Positions 1-6,553 of a stretch of 12,042 bases of DNA are shown here, piece after piece. The stretch lies in assembly GCA_016195205.1 (NCBI GenBank), contig JACQAB010000208.1, positions 1 through 12,042 of the forward strand, written 5' to 3'. The stretch is from Pseudomonadota bacterium. GTDB taxonomy: Bacteria; Pseudomonadota; Alphaproteobacteria; UBA9219; RGZA01. The notes below the pieces were generated by a model that saw only the letters and a list, made by a program, of their open reading frames with translations, searched no databases and was not told the origin of the DNA. The position numbers and the translations under genes are program-made. Every line of letters begins with the position of its first letter. The stretch's first letter is position 1.

Positions 1-500
1 CCCCATTTGGCCACCTGAAGAATAACGTATTGCCCTGAATTCAGCCCGGTGGGTTCTTCGGCAGTGCCCCCGATCGGCACAAGCAGCCCGATGGCAATCA
101 CCAGGCGGATCGGTGCCCAAAGCTGGTTGGTTTCCTTGCCGCCGACGGTGCCGGTATGCGCCGTTTCCGCCACCATGACGATCAGATGGTAAAGTAGGAT
201 GAGCGAGGCGATGACCAGCATGGCATTACTGAAGAAACCCATCATCTTTCGCAGCGCGGTTTGCACCGAAGTTGAATCGGTGTTCTCGACGCCTCTAGTC
301 GTACTTACATCGGTTCTAAAACTTGGCAGGCCGTTCTTTTTATCTTCGAACAGATAACTCATTACCCGGCAGCCCCAGTCGAATTCGCCAAGGCAATCAA
401 ACATCCCTTCACCCGCCGTGCGCGGCGGATCCGCCAGCGCCGGCGTGGGCGCGCTGACGCCCATCGCAAAAACGAAAACGAGCGGCAGAAGAAATTTCAT
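1..500 (-). CDS. DotA/TraY family type IVB secretion / conjugation protein, 5' part only
   Basis: Reading the minus strand from ATG at 500 gives 166 complete codons that run off the left edge without a stop. The N-terminus looks like a signal peptide (Lys2, hydrophobic core about 3-20, possible cleavage after ALA at 21-23). A Cys-containing periplasmic stretch follows (DCLGEFDWGC, 35-44), then a transmembrane segment at about 92-110. After that come ETAHTGTVGGKETNQLWAPI (112-131), a second hydrophobic segment (131-143) and GLNSGQYVILQVAKWG at the edge. The HTGT..GG..N..WAPIR and LNSGQY..LQ.AKWGS patterns are those I know from DotA (Legionella Dot/Icm) and TraY (IncI plasmids), polytopic inner-membrane proteins of type IVB secretion and I-type conjugation. 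The family is usually 700-1000 residues, so most of the gene lies outside. No clear Shine-Dalgarno precedes the ATG. Several AGA and GTA codons appear, fewer being seen in alaS. Family call fairly sure; whether the system secretes effectors or moves DNA cannot be told here. Confidence 0.82.
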   Translation of the reverse strand, partial: MKFLLPLVFVFAMGVSAPTPALADPPRTAGEGMFDCLGEFDWGCRVMSYLFEDKKNGLPSFRTDVSTTRGVENTDSTSVQTALRKMMGFFSNAMLVIASLILLYHLIVMVAETAHTGTVGGKETNQLWAPIRLVIAIGLLVPIGGTAEEPTGLNSGQYVILQVAKW

Positions 501-651
501 CGCGCGGGAAATTTTTGAAACATGCCGAACCTGCGTTTGCGCGCGCACCGGCACCCTTCGCAAAGAAAGAATTGAAACAAAAAACTCAGAAATGATTTCA
601 AATAGAGAATGCACCGATATCCCTCTGTTATTAAGCACATATTTACGCTAA

Positions 652-664
652 CATGGATTCCATG
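652..664. promoter_or_regulatory. Perfect 13-base palindrome upstream of alaS, possible operator
   Basis: CATGGA-T-TCCATG is a perfect dyad with six-base arms around a single central T, about 137 bases before the alaS start codon. Its size suits a dimeric DNA-binding protein rather than an RNA hairpin, because the one-base loop could not form without opening the stem. No regulator is identified; the operator role is inference. Confidence 0.35.
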
Positions 665-692
665 AAAGTAATTCGGTTATGGTAAAGATCAA

Positions 693-724
693 GGTTAATT
701 CCTTTTAACCAAGCCTTCAGGCTT
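693..724 (+). promoter_or_regulatory. Two tandem short hairpins in the alaS leader
   Basis: The first stem is GGTTAA (693-698) with TTAACC (705-710) around TTCCTT. The second is AAGCC (711-715) with GGCTT (720-724) around TTCA. They abut directly, so both could stack in an RNA leader, or they could be protein sites. AAGG (691-694) could alternatively pair with CCTT (701-704). No U-run follows either stem, so they are not standard terminators. A leader-regulatory role for alaS is inference. Confidence 0.35.
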
Positions 725-800
725 CTCTGGAATAAGGAAAATCCCCCTGGCGTGATGAATGCGCAGATGAAATCTTAATAAAGCGTAAAGAAATCGAACC

Positions 801-3473
801 ATGAAAAACCTCTCCGACATCCGCGCTGGTTTCTTGAAATACTTCGAGCGGCATGGCCACGCCATTGTGGAATCCAGCCCGCTGGTGCCGCGCAATGATC
901 CCACCCTGATGTTCACCAACTCCGGCATGGTGCAGTTCAAGAACGTGTTCACCGGCGTCGAGCAGCGGCCCTATAAGCGCGCCACCACCGCGCAGAAATC
1001 GGTGCGCGCCGGCGGCAAACACAACGATCTGGAAAATGTGGGCTATACCGCCCGCCACCACACTTTTTTCGAGATGCTGGGGAATTTTTCCTTCGGCGAT
1101 TATTTCAAGGATGACGCCATCGCCTTCGCCTGGGAGCTGGTGACGAAGGATTACGGCTTGCCGAAAGACAAACTGCTGGTCACCGTGTACCATGAAGACG
1201 ACCAGGCCGCGACGCTTTGGAAAAAAGTCGCCGGCTTTCACGACAGCAAAATTATCCGCATCAAAACCGACGCCAATTTCTGGCGCATGGGCAATACCGG
1301 CCCCTGCGGCCCGTGCTCGGAAATATTTATCGATCAAGGCGACAGGCTCCAGGGCGGCCCGCCCGGCAGCCCCGATGAAGACGGCGACCGCTTCCTGGAG
1401 TTCTGGAACCTGGTGTTCATGCAATTTGAGGAGCTGGAAGGTGGCAAGCGCGTCAACCTGCCCAAGCCTTCGGTCGATACCGGCATGGGCCTGGAACGCA
1501 TGACCGCCATTATGCAGGGCGTGTATTCGAATTATGATATCGACCTTTTCCAATCCATCATCTCGGCCACGGCCGATTTAGTGAGCGTGAATCCCGGCGG
1601 CTCGCAAAAGCCGTCGTTCCGCGTCATCGCCGATCATCTGCGCGCCAGCGCCTTCCTTCTGGCCGATGGCGTGATGCCGGGCAACGAAGGCCGCGGCTAT
1701 GTTCTGCGCCGTATCATGCGCCGCGCCATGCGTCATGCGCATCTCTTGGGCGCGCGCGAGCCGCTGATGCACCAGTTGGTGCCGGAACTGGTGAAGCTGA
1801 TGGGCGCGGTGTACCCCGAACTTGGCCGCGCGCAGGCGCTGATCACCGAAACGCTGAAACTGGAAGAAGCGCGCTTCAAGCAAACGCTGGAACGCGGATT
1901 GAAGCTGCTGGATGAAGAAACCGCGAAGCTTCCGAAAAGGGGTGCCCTGGCGGGGGAAGTGGCGTTCAAGCTGTATGACACCTTCGGCTTTCCGCTGGAT
2001 CTAACGCAAGATGTGCTGCGCGGGCGCGGGTTGAAGGTAGACCAGGCCGGCTTCGATACCGCCATGACGCGCCAGAAGCAGGAAGCGCGCAAAAGCTGGT
2101 CAGGCTCGGGCGAAGCGGCTACTTCGAAGCTGTGGTTCGAATTGCGCGACGAAGTGGGCGCCACCGAATTCCTGGGCTACGCCACCGAAATGGCGGAAGG
2201 CCAGGTGAAGGCGCTGGTGGTTGACGGCAAAAAAGTTTCCGAAGCCAAAGCCGGGCAGAAAGTTGCGGTGGTCGTCAATCAAACGCCATTCTATGGCGAA
2301 AGCGGCGGGCAGATTGGCGACAAGGGCATGATCACTGTGGGCAAGGATGTGCGCCTGATGGTTTCCGACGTGCAGAAAGAAGCGGGTGATGTGTTCGCGC
2401 ATCTTGCCACGGTTGAAAAGGGCACGTTGAAAGTCGGTGACAGCGTGTTCATGGAAGTCGACCATACGCGCCGCACGGCCACCCGGGCCAACCATTCGGC
2501 CACGCATCTGCTGAACGAGGCGCTGCGCCGTACCCTGGGCGAGCATGTAAGCCAGAAAGGCTCGGCCGTGGGGCCGGAACATCTGCGCTTCGATTTCAGC
2601 CATCCCTATGCGCTGAAGGACGAGGAAATCCTCAAGGTCGAAGACATCGTGAACGAACGCATCCGCGCCAACCAGGAAACCATCACCCGCGTGCTGACGC
2701 CAGACGAAGCCATTAAGGAAGGCGCCATTGCCATGTTCGGCGAAAAATATGGTGAGGAAGTGCGGGTGCTTTCCATCGGCGGCGTGGAAGATGGAAAGCA
2801 GCGTCCCTTCTCCATGGAGTTGTGCGGCGGCACGCATGTGTATCGCACCGGCGACATCGGCATGTTCAAACTGGTAAGCGAAGGCACCGTAGCCTCGGGC
2901 GTGCGGCGTATCGAGGCGGTGACGGGGCAGGGGGCCCTGGCTTATGCGCGCAAGCAGGAAAAACTGGCGCAGGAAGTGGCCCATGCCCTGCGCGCCTCGC
3001 CAGCCGAGGCGGTGGCCCGCGCCACCGCGCTGGTGGAAGAGCGCAAGAAACTGGAACGCGAAGTAAGCGAATTGCGCCGTCAGCTGGCCACGGGCGGTGG
3101 CGGTTCGGCGAATGACGAGGTTTCCTCGAAGAACATCGGCAATATCCGTTTTGCCTCGCGCGTGCTGCAAGATCTGCCCGCGAAAGACCTAAAACCCATG
3201 GCCGATGCGCTGAAGGCCAAGCTGGGCTCGGGCGTGGTGGCGCTGGCGGGGGTGTTTGAAGGAAAAGTCTCGCTGGTGGTGGGCGTGACCGATGATCTGA
3301 CGTCGCGCGTCAATGCCGTGGATCTGGCGCGCACCGGGGCGGAAGCTTTGGGTGGCAAGGGCGGCGGCGGCCGGCCCGACATGGCCCAGGCGGGCGGCAC
3401 CGATCCCGCAAAGGTTCAGGAAGCCCTGGCAGCGATTGAACAGGCTTTAACTAGGTCTTCGAAAGCAGCTTAA
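801..3473 (+). CDS. alaS: Alanine--tRNA ligase (alanyl-tRNA synthetase)
   Basis: A cytoplasmic class II synthetase that charges tRNA-Ala with alanine and edits mischarged Ser/Gly. At 890 residues it is full length for the bacterial enzyme. The aminoacylation core includes MFTNSGMVQFKNVF (37-50), RATTAQKSVRAGGKHNDLENVG (60-81) and TARHHTFFEMLGNFSFGDYF (83-102). The tRNA-recognition part has RVIADHLRASAFLLADGVMPGNEGRGYVLRR from about 274. The editing domain holds the zinc ligands His565 and His569 (NHSATHLL) with Cys675 and His679 (CGGTH), all present. A linker coiled coil covers about 715-765, and the C-Ala domain ends with GGKGGGGRPDMAQAGG (851-866). The ATG at 801 is the first possible start because an in-frame TAA lies 12-15 bases upstream. 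The Shine-Dalgarno is poor. Codon use is strongly GC-rich, that of a resident housekeeping gene. In many alphaproteobacteria recA precedes alaS; here the upstream neighbour is a divergent secretion gene. Confidence 0.98.
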   Translation: MKNLSDIRAGFLKYFERHGHAIVESSPLVPRNDPTLMFTNSGMVQFKNVFTGVEQRPYKRATTAQKSVRAGGKHNDLENVGYTARHHTFFEMLGNFSFGDYFKDDAIAFAWELVTKDYGLPKDKLLVTVYHEDDQAATLWKKVAGFHDSKIIRIKTDANFWRMGNTGPCGPCSEIFIDQGDRLQGGPPGSPDEDGDRFLEFWNLVFMQFEELEGGKRVNLPKPSVDTGMGLERMTAIMQGVYSNYDIDLFQSIISATADLVSVNPGGSQKPSFRVIADHLRASAFLLADGVMPGNEGRGYVLRRIMRRAMRHAHLLGAREPLMHQLVPELVKLMGAVYPELGRAQALITETLKLEEARFKQTLERGLKLLDEETAKLPKRGALAGEVAFKLYDTFGFPLDLTQDVLRGRGLKVDQAGFDTAMTRQKQEARKSWSGSGEAATSKLWFELRDEVGATEFLGYATEMAEGQVKALVVDGKKVSEAKAGQKVAVVVNQTPFYGESGGQIGDKGMITVGKDVRLMVSDVQKEAGDVFAHLATVEKGTLKVGDSVFMEVDHTRRTATRANHSATHLLNEALRRTLGEHVSQKGSAVGPEHLRFDFSHPYALKDEEILKVEDIVNERIRANQETITRVLTPDEAIKEGAIAMFGEKYGEEVRVLSIGGVEDGKQRPFSMELCGGTHVYRTGDIGMFKLVSEGTVASGVRRIEAVTGQGALAYARKQEKLAQEVAHALRASPAEAVARATALVEERKKLEREVSELRRQLATGGGGSANDEVSSKNIGNIRFASRVLQDLPAKDLKPMADALKAKLGSGVVALAGVFEGKVSLVVGVTDDLTSRVNAVDLARTGAEALGGKGGGGRPDMAQAGGTDPAKVQEALAAIEQALTRSSKAA

Positions 3474-3492
3474 CTATTTCCCGCTATCATAC

Positions 3493-3522
3493 TTGACCGC
3501 GATAACCGGGCGAGACTACGGT
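3493..3522 (+). promoter_or_regulatory. Candidate promoter of the small HTH gene
   Basis: TTGACC (3493-3498) matches the sigma70 -35 consensus at five of six positions. It is followed after 18 bases by TACGGT (3517-3522), a weak -10. A transcript starting near 3529 would leave a short leader carrying the strong ribosome binding site. It lies just after the alaS stop, so the small gene could be transcribed independently. Based on similarity to consensus only. Confidence 0.35.
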
Positions 3523-3540
3523 TTCAGAAACTTACATTAA

Positions 3541-3547
3541 GGGAGGG
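3541..3547 (+). promoter_or_regulatory. Strong ribosome binding site of the small HTH gene
   Basis: GGGAGGG lies five bases before the ATG at 3553. It is the best Shine-Dalgarno in the window and the main reason for believing that the 67-codon reading frame is translated. Most other genes here have weak sites. Confidence 0.7.
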
Positions 3548-3552
3548 ATTGA

Positions 3553-3756
3553 ATGGCCAGGGAAGATACCCGCACACCGGCAGAAATCTCGCGCTCGCCA
3601 AACAGTGATCTCTTGGTGAATCAATCGCCCGCCCAAATCGCTAGAATCTTTGGCATATCGAAGAGAGAGGCCGGAGATATTTTATCGGGCCGGGCTCGCG
3701 TTCCCACTCACGCCAGAGGTTTATGTAAAAACTGGGAAAGGTACTACGGGGACTGA
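3553..3756 (+). CDS. Small putative helix-turn-helix protein, function unknown
   Basis: A 67-residue protein I do not recognise by name. Residues 26-47 (starting PAQIARIFGISKREAGDILS) fit the classic helix-turn-helix pattern: Ile-Ala in the first helix, Gly34 in the turn, Ser36 starting the recognition helix and Ile/Leu at 43-44 packing it. The N-terminal 24 residues are polar and probably disordered. The tail is CKNWERYYGD, rich in aromatics. Five of nine arginines use AGA/AGG, and ATA, TTA and GGA codons occur, unlike the CGC-dominated alaS; this suggests recent acquisition or weak codon selection. The gene sits 79 bases after alaS and ends 18 bases before the convergent DUF2125 stop. It could be a small transcriptional regulator, a phage-type repressor or an orphan antitoxin, but no partner gene is adjacent. 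That it is a real gene rests on the Shine-Dalgarno and HTH pattern. Confidence 0.6.
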   Translation: MAREDTRTPAEISRSPNSDLLVNQSPAQIARIFGISKREAGDILSGRARVPTHARGLCKNWERYYGD

Positions 3757-3774
3757 TCTAGACGCTCGCTGGCT

Positions 3775-4695
3775 TTATGGCCACGGAAACGGTTCCCACC
3801 GCGCCAAAATCACGCCCGCCACGCCCAGCGAATTGTTTTGAATGGTGGCGGGGATGGAAACCGTGGGTTCCTCGCCCTGGTTTTTCTTCTGGTTCTCCAG
3901 CAGCTTCAGCGCCGCCTTAAACAGGCTGGCCACCATGGGCTTGACTTGGCCCGCGTCGCGTAGCGCGTCAATTGCCTTATCATAGCCTGCCACGCGGCCG
4001 TTCAACGCCGCCTGCGGCTGGAAAGTTTTGTCGATGGCCAAAGTGCCCGAGCCGTTGAAACTGAGCGGCCCCCACAGCATTTTCAGCCATTGAATTTCCA
4101 CCGTGCTGCCGGCATCGCGCCAGGCGCTGAGCGAGGGGGCGCTGAAAATATCAGGCGGGTGGCCCTTTACCTTAGCGGTGAAACTGACTTCGCTCACGCT
4201 GTTACCGAGCGCCATGGGTTTTTTCTCATCCAGCGCCAGCGCGTTGAAATGCGCGTTGATCACCAGGCCCGTGCCCTGCGGGCTGTAGGGGCCGAACCAC
4301 GGTTTGACGAAGCTGATTTCAAAATGCCCGGCCTTCACGGTGTATCCGGCCTTGGAGAAAACAAAAGTGGTCCATTCATTTGACAATGCGGTGGGGCGGA
4401 AAGGCGTCCAGGGGCGCAGGCGCACCATCAGGTCGGGCGTACTGATTTTAAGCAGCCCCGGTTTTTCATAGGAGAAATCATGCGCGTGCAGGATAACGGC
4501 GAAGGGAAAGCCGCTGATCGACGTCCGGCCGGTGGAGGTCGCGCCCTGTGTGACCAGGCTGGCTTGCCAGGCATGGAAATATTTTTCGGCGTGGAGGGCC
4601 AGCGAGAACCACCATCCGGTATAAAGCGCGGCCACCAGCAGAACGATCAGGGCGATAAGGCCGGGGCGGCGTGTCAGGGCGGGAAGCTGGAGCAT
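3775..4695 (-). CDS. DUF2125 domain-containing membrane-anchored protein
   Basis: 306 residues with one N-terminal transmembrane anchor (about 12-32, LIALIVLLVAALYTGWW), probably leaving the rest in the periplasm. The body shows the DUF2125 pattern: an early Gly-rich GFPF (61-64, in SISGFPFAVILHA), then a Trp/Pro-containing strand region, WGPLSFNGSGTLAID, a late KPMVASL segment, and a C-terminal stretch ending in SLGVAGVILARWEPFPWP. The length is close to the family norm (about 300-350). The family is found mainly in Alphaproteobacteria and has no established biochemical function; the repeated strand pattern suggests a lipid-carrier-like beta fold, which is inference. The start at 4695 puts the anchor at the N-terminus and leaves 74 bases to the divergent transporter start; there is no good Shine-Dalgarno. 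Convergent with the small HTH gene, so not in an operon with either neighbour. Confidence 0.8.
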   Translation of the reverse strand: MLQLPALTRRPGLIALIVLLVAALYTGWWFSLALHAEKYFHAWQASLVTQGATSTGRTSISGFPFAVILHAHDFSYEKPGLLKISTPDLMVRLRPWTPFRPTALSNEWTTFVFSKAGYTVKAGHFEISFVKPWFGPYSPQGTGLVINAHFNALALDEKKPMALGNSVSEVSFTAKVKGHPPDIFSAPSLSAWRDAGSTVEIQWLKMLWGPLSFNGSGTLAIDKTFQPQAALNGRVAGYDKAIDALRDAGQVKPMVASLFKAALKLLENQKKNQGEEPTVSIPATIQNNSLGVAGVILARWEPFPWP

Positions 4696-4769
4696 TGTGT
4701 TTTGTTACTGAAATCGGCGCGGGAAACCGTCATAGTAAATCAGAAAAACCCGTCCAGAAAAACACTTTT

Positions 4770-5681
4770 ATGACCGCGGCCAAGCACCCAAACCCTCGTT
4801 CCCAGCCCCTGTTCGGCATGGCCTGCGGGGTGCTGGCTTTTATGTGCTACAGCGTACAGGACGCGCTTGTTTCGTTGATGGCAAAAGTCTATCCCGCCGC
4901 GCAGGTGACCTGGGTCGACTGCGCCCTGGCGCTGGCTTTGCTGCTGGGGGCCGTGGCGCTTCGCAAGGGAGTGAAAGGCGTACGCACGGTTTTCCATACC
5001 CGGCATCTTTGGGCCCATCTTTTGCGCGGGACCTTTTTTGCGGTGGGTGCGGTGATGGCCTTCACGGCGCTGCCGCACGTGCCGCTGCCCAATATGTATG
5101 TGATTATTTTCCTAAGCCCGCTGCTGGGCGCCAGCTTGTCGGGGATTTTTTTGAAAGAGCCGGTCGGTGTGTTGAACTTCGCCGCCCTGCTGATAGGGTT
5201 TGCCGGCGTGTTCGTCGCCATGCGGCCCGGCGCGGAGGGATTCAACATGTACGCGCTGCTGATTTTAGGCGCGGCCTGTTTATTCAGCGTGAACGCCCTG
5301 TTGAACCGGTTCCTGGCGCAACGCGACCATGCCGTGGTGATGATCTATTATCCCATGGCCGTGGCGGTGGGATTGCTGGTTTTTCCGGTATTGCAGGGCT
5401 GGAAGCCCATTGCTTCTCAGGATATCTGGTATTTCGCGGCGATGGGCATGGCCCTGGCGGTGGCCTTTTTCCTTAATGCCAACGCCTTTAAACGTGCGCC
5501 GATCTATCTGGTGGCGCCCACGCAGTTTTTGCAGTTTTTCTGGGGGACGCTGGCGCAGTTCCTGCTGTATAAAACCTGGCCGACACATCATGCCATCATC
5601 GGCGCGGTGCTGATCATCCTCAGCAATCTTCTCATTCTTTACCTGCAATACCGTGCGCAGAGGAAAGAGGCGCCGCCATGA
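4770..5681 (+). CDS. EamA/DMT superfamily transporter, first of a tandem pair
   Basis: 303 residues, very hydrophobic, with about ten transmembrane segments arranged as two EamA repeats, as in the drug/metabolite transporter superfamily. The end of the first repeat carries the usual signature FLSPLLGASLSGIFLKEPVG followed by IGFAGVFVAMRPG. The second repeat ends with APTQFLQFFWGTLAQFLLY and a helix before a short basic tail (QYRAQRKEAPP). The frame is open upstream to an ATG at 4671, but that would overlap the divergent DUF2125 start and add a polar leader, so I take the ATG at 4770 (sequence begins MTAAKHPNP). The Shine-Dalgarno is weak. The gene overlaps the next transporter by four bases, so the two are one transcription unit. 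The substrate is unknown; characterised relatives export amino acids, nucleosides or other metabolites. Confidence 0.88.
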   Translation: MTAAKHPNPRSQPLFGMACGVLAFMCYSVQDALVSLMAKVYPAAQVTWVDCALALALLLGAVALRKGVKGVRTVFHTRHLWAHLLRGTFFAVGAVMAFTALPHVPLPNMYVIIFLSPLLGASLSGIFLKEPVGVLNFAALLIGFAGVFVAMRPGAEGFNMYALLILGAACLFSVNALLNRFLAQRDHAVVMIYYPMAVAVGLLVFPVLQGWKPIASQDIWYFAAMGMALAVAFFLNANAFKRAPIYLVAPTQFLQFFWGTLAQFLLYKTWPTHHAIIGAVLIILSNLLILYLQYRAQRKEAPP

Positions 5682-6553
5682 AGTATACTCCCGCCGCGCT
5701 GGGCATGATTCTGGCCGGGGTGTCGTATCTGTTCTTCACGATCTTCGACTCCTTCACCAAACTTGCCGCCAAAAATATCTCCGTGCCGGAAATCATGGCT
5801 GTCGAGCTTTTATCGGCGGCGTTGTTCCTGGCCGGAGTGGCCTGGGTGGAGGACCGCAAGAACTTCCGCCGCGATATGCAGTTCCATAAAAAGGGGTTGC
5901 ATCTTTTGCGCGGTGTGTTGAACGCGATAAGCAACACCTTTTTCTTCTTCGGCTTCACGCATATGCAATTGGCCGAATATTACGTCATTCTGTTCCTGAT
6001 TCCTATCTGGGTGGCGCTGATGTCGGGCTGGATGTTGCGCGAGAAACCCTCGCTTCAGCTGATTCTTTCGGTGCTGGTAAGTTTTGCGGGTGTGCTGGTG
6101 GCGATGCGCCCGGGGCAGGGGATGAGCCCTTTGGCGGTGCTGGTGCTGTGCGGAACTTTTACCAACGCCACGGCGCTGATCGTGTTGCGCAAGATGACCA
6201 AAACCGAAACCACCAAGGCCATGTCGGTGTCGGTGTGCTTCGTGATGGGAATGTGGAGCCTGATCCTCACCCCGTTCATGTTCAAAATACCCGGCCTGCA
6301 GGATGTGCTGTATATGGTGGCGGGCGGGCTTTGCTTCGGCGTCGCCCAGCGGTTTTTGATCAAGGGCACGGCCCTAGCCCCCGTGGCGCTGGCGGGCGCC
6401 GCGCAATTCCTGCAGCTGGTTTACGGCGCGGCGATCGGTTATATGGTGTTCGGCGACGTGCCGTCGGTATGGATTTATGCGGGCGGGATGGTTGTCGTCG
6501 CCGCCAATCTTTATCTGCTGTGGACACAGAACCGGGAAGTTAAGCCCGCTTAA
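5678..6553 (+). CDS. EamA/DMT superfamily transporter, second of a tandem pair
   Basis: 291 residues with ten likely transmembrane segments in two EamA repeats. The first ends in LFLIPIWVALMSGWMLREKP then VSFAGVLVAMRPGQG, matching the equivalent positions of the preceding gene. The second repeat contains LAPVALAGAAQFLQLVYGA, matching the APTQFLQFFWGT region of its partner. The proteins therefore look like diverged tandem duplicates. The ATG shares bases with the TGA of the first gene (ATGA), and an A/G-rich site (GAGGAAAGAGG) lies seven bases before it, suggesting coupled translation. The 3' end overlaps the convergent fabF stop by 14 bases, so no terminator separates them. A heterodimeric transporter is possible because some DMT exporters work as pairs; inference only. 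Substrate unknown. Confidence 0.88.
   Translation: MKYTPAALGMILAGVSYLFFTIFDSFTKLAAKNISVPEIMAVELLSAALFLAGVAWVEDRKNFRRDMQFHKKGLHLLRGVLNAISNTFFFFGFTHMQLAEYYVILFLIPIWVALMSGWMLREKPSLQLILSVLVSFAGVLVAMRPGQGMSPLAVLVLCGTFTNATALIVLRKMTKTETTKAMSVSVCFVMGMWSLILTPFMFKIPGLQDVLYMVAGGLCFGVAQRFLIKGTALAPVALAGAAQFLQLVYGAAIGYMVFGDVPSVWIYAGGMVVVAANLYLLWTQNREVKPA

Larger units (their letters stand above)
501..800. other. Intergenic region between divergent dotA/traY-like gene and alaS
   Basis: These 300 bases are AT-richer than their surroundings and hold no gene I can support. They must carry the promoters of both divergent genes, but I found no convincing -35/-10 pair. A TATGGT at 678-683 is a weak -10 candidate for alaS without a good -35. 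The alaS-proximal half contains three inverted repeats (652-664, 693-710 and 711-724), annotated separately. Confidence 0.6.

Noticed and set aside
418..651. Plus-strand 77-codon frame left of alaS
   Set aside because: Half of it is antisense to the DotA/TraY signal peptide region, it has no Shine-Dalgarno, and its composition is Arg/Thr-rich without motifs.
691..730. T-box or attenuator-type terminator before alaS
   Set aside because: There is no T-box sequence, no specifier loop I can see, and no U-run after the hairpins; T-boxes are also rare outside Gram-positive bacteria.
717..1553. Minus-strand open frame (278 codons) over the alaS start and leader
   Set aside because: Antisense to the conserved catalytic core of alaS, with no ribosome site or recognisable motif.
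2100..3170. Long minus-strand open frame (356 codons) inside alaS
   Set aside because: It lies wholly opposite alaS, has His/Ala/Arg-rich low-information composition, and matches no domain; it is a mirror frame caused by the GC-rich codon pattern of alaS.
4671..4769. Upstream ATG start for the first EamA gene
   Set aside because: It would overlap the start of the divergent DUF2125 gene and add a polar 33-residue leader before the first membrane helix; ATG 4770 fits the family better.
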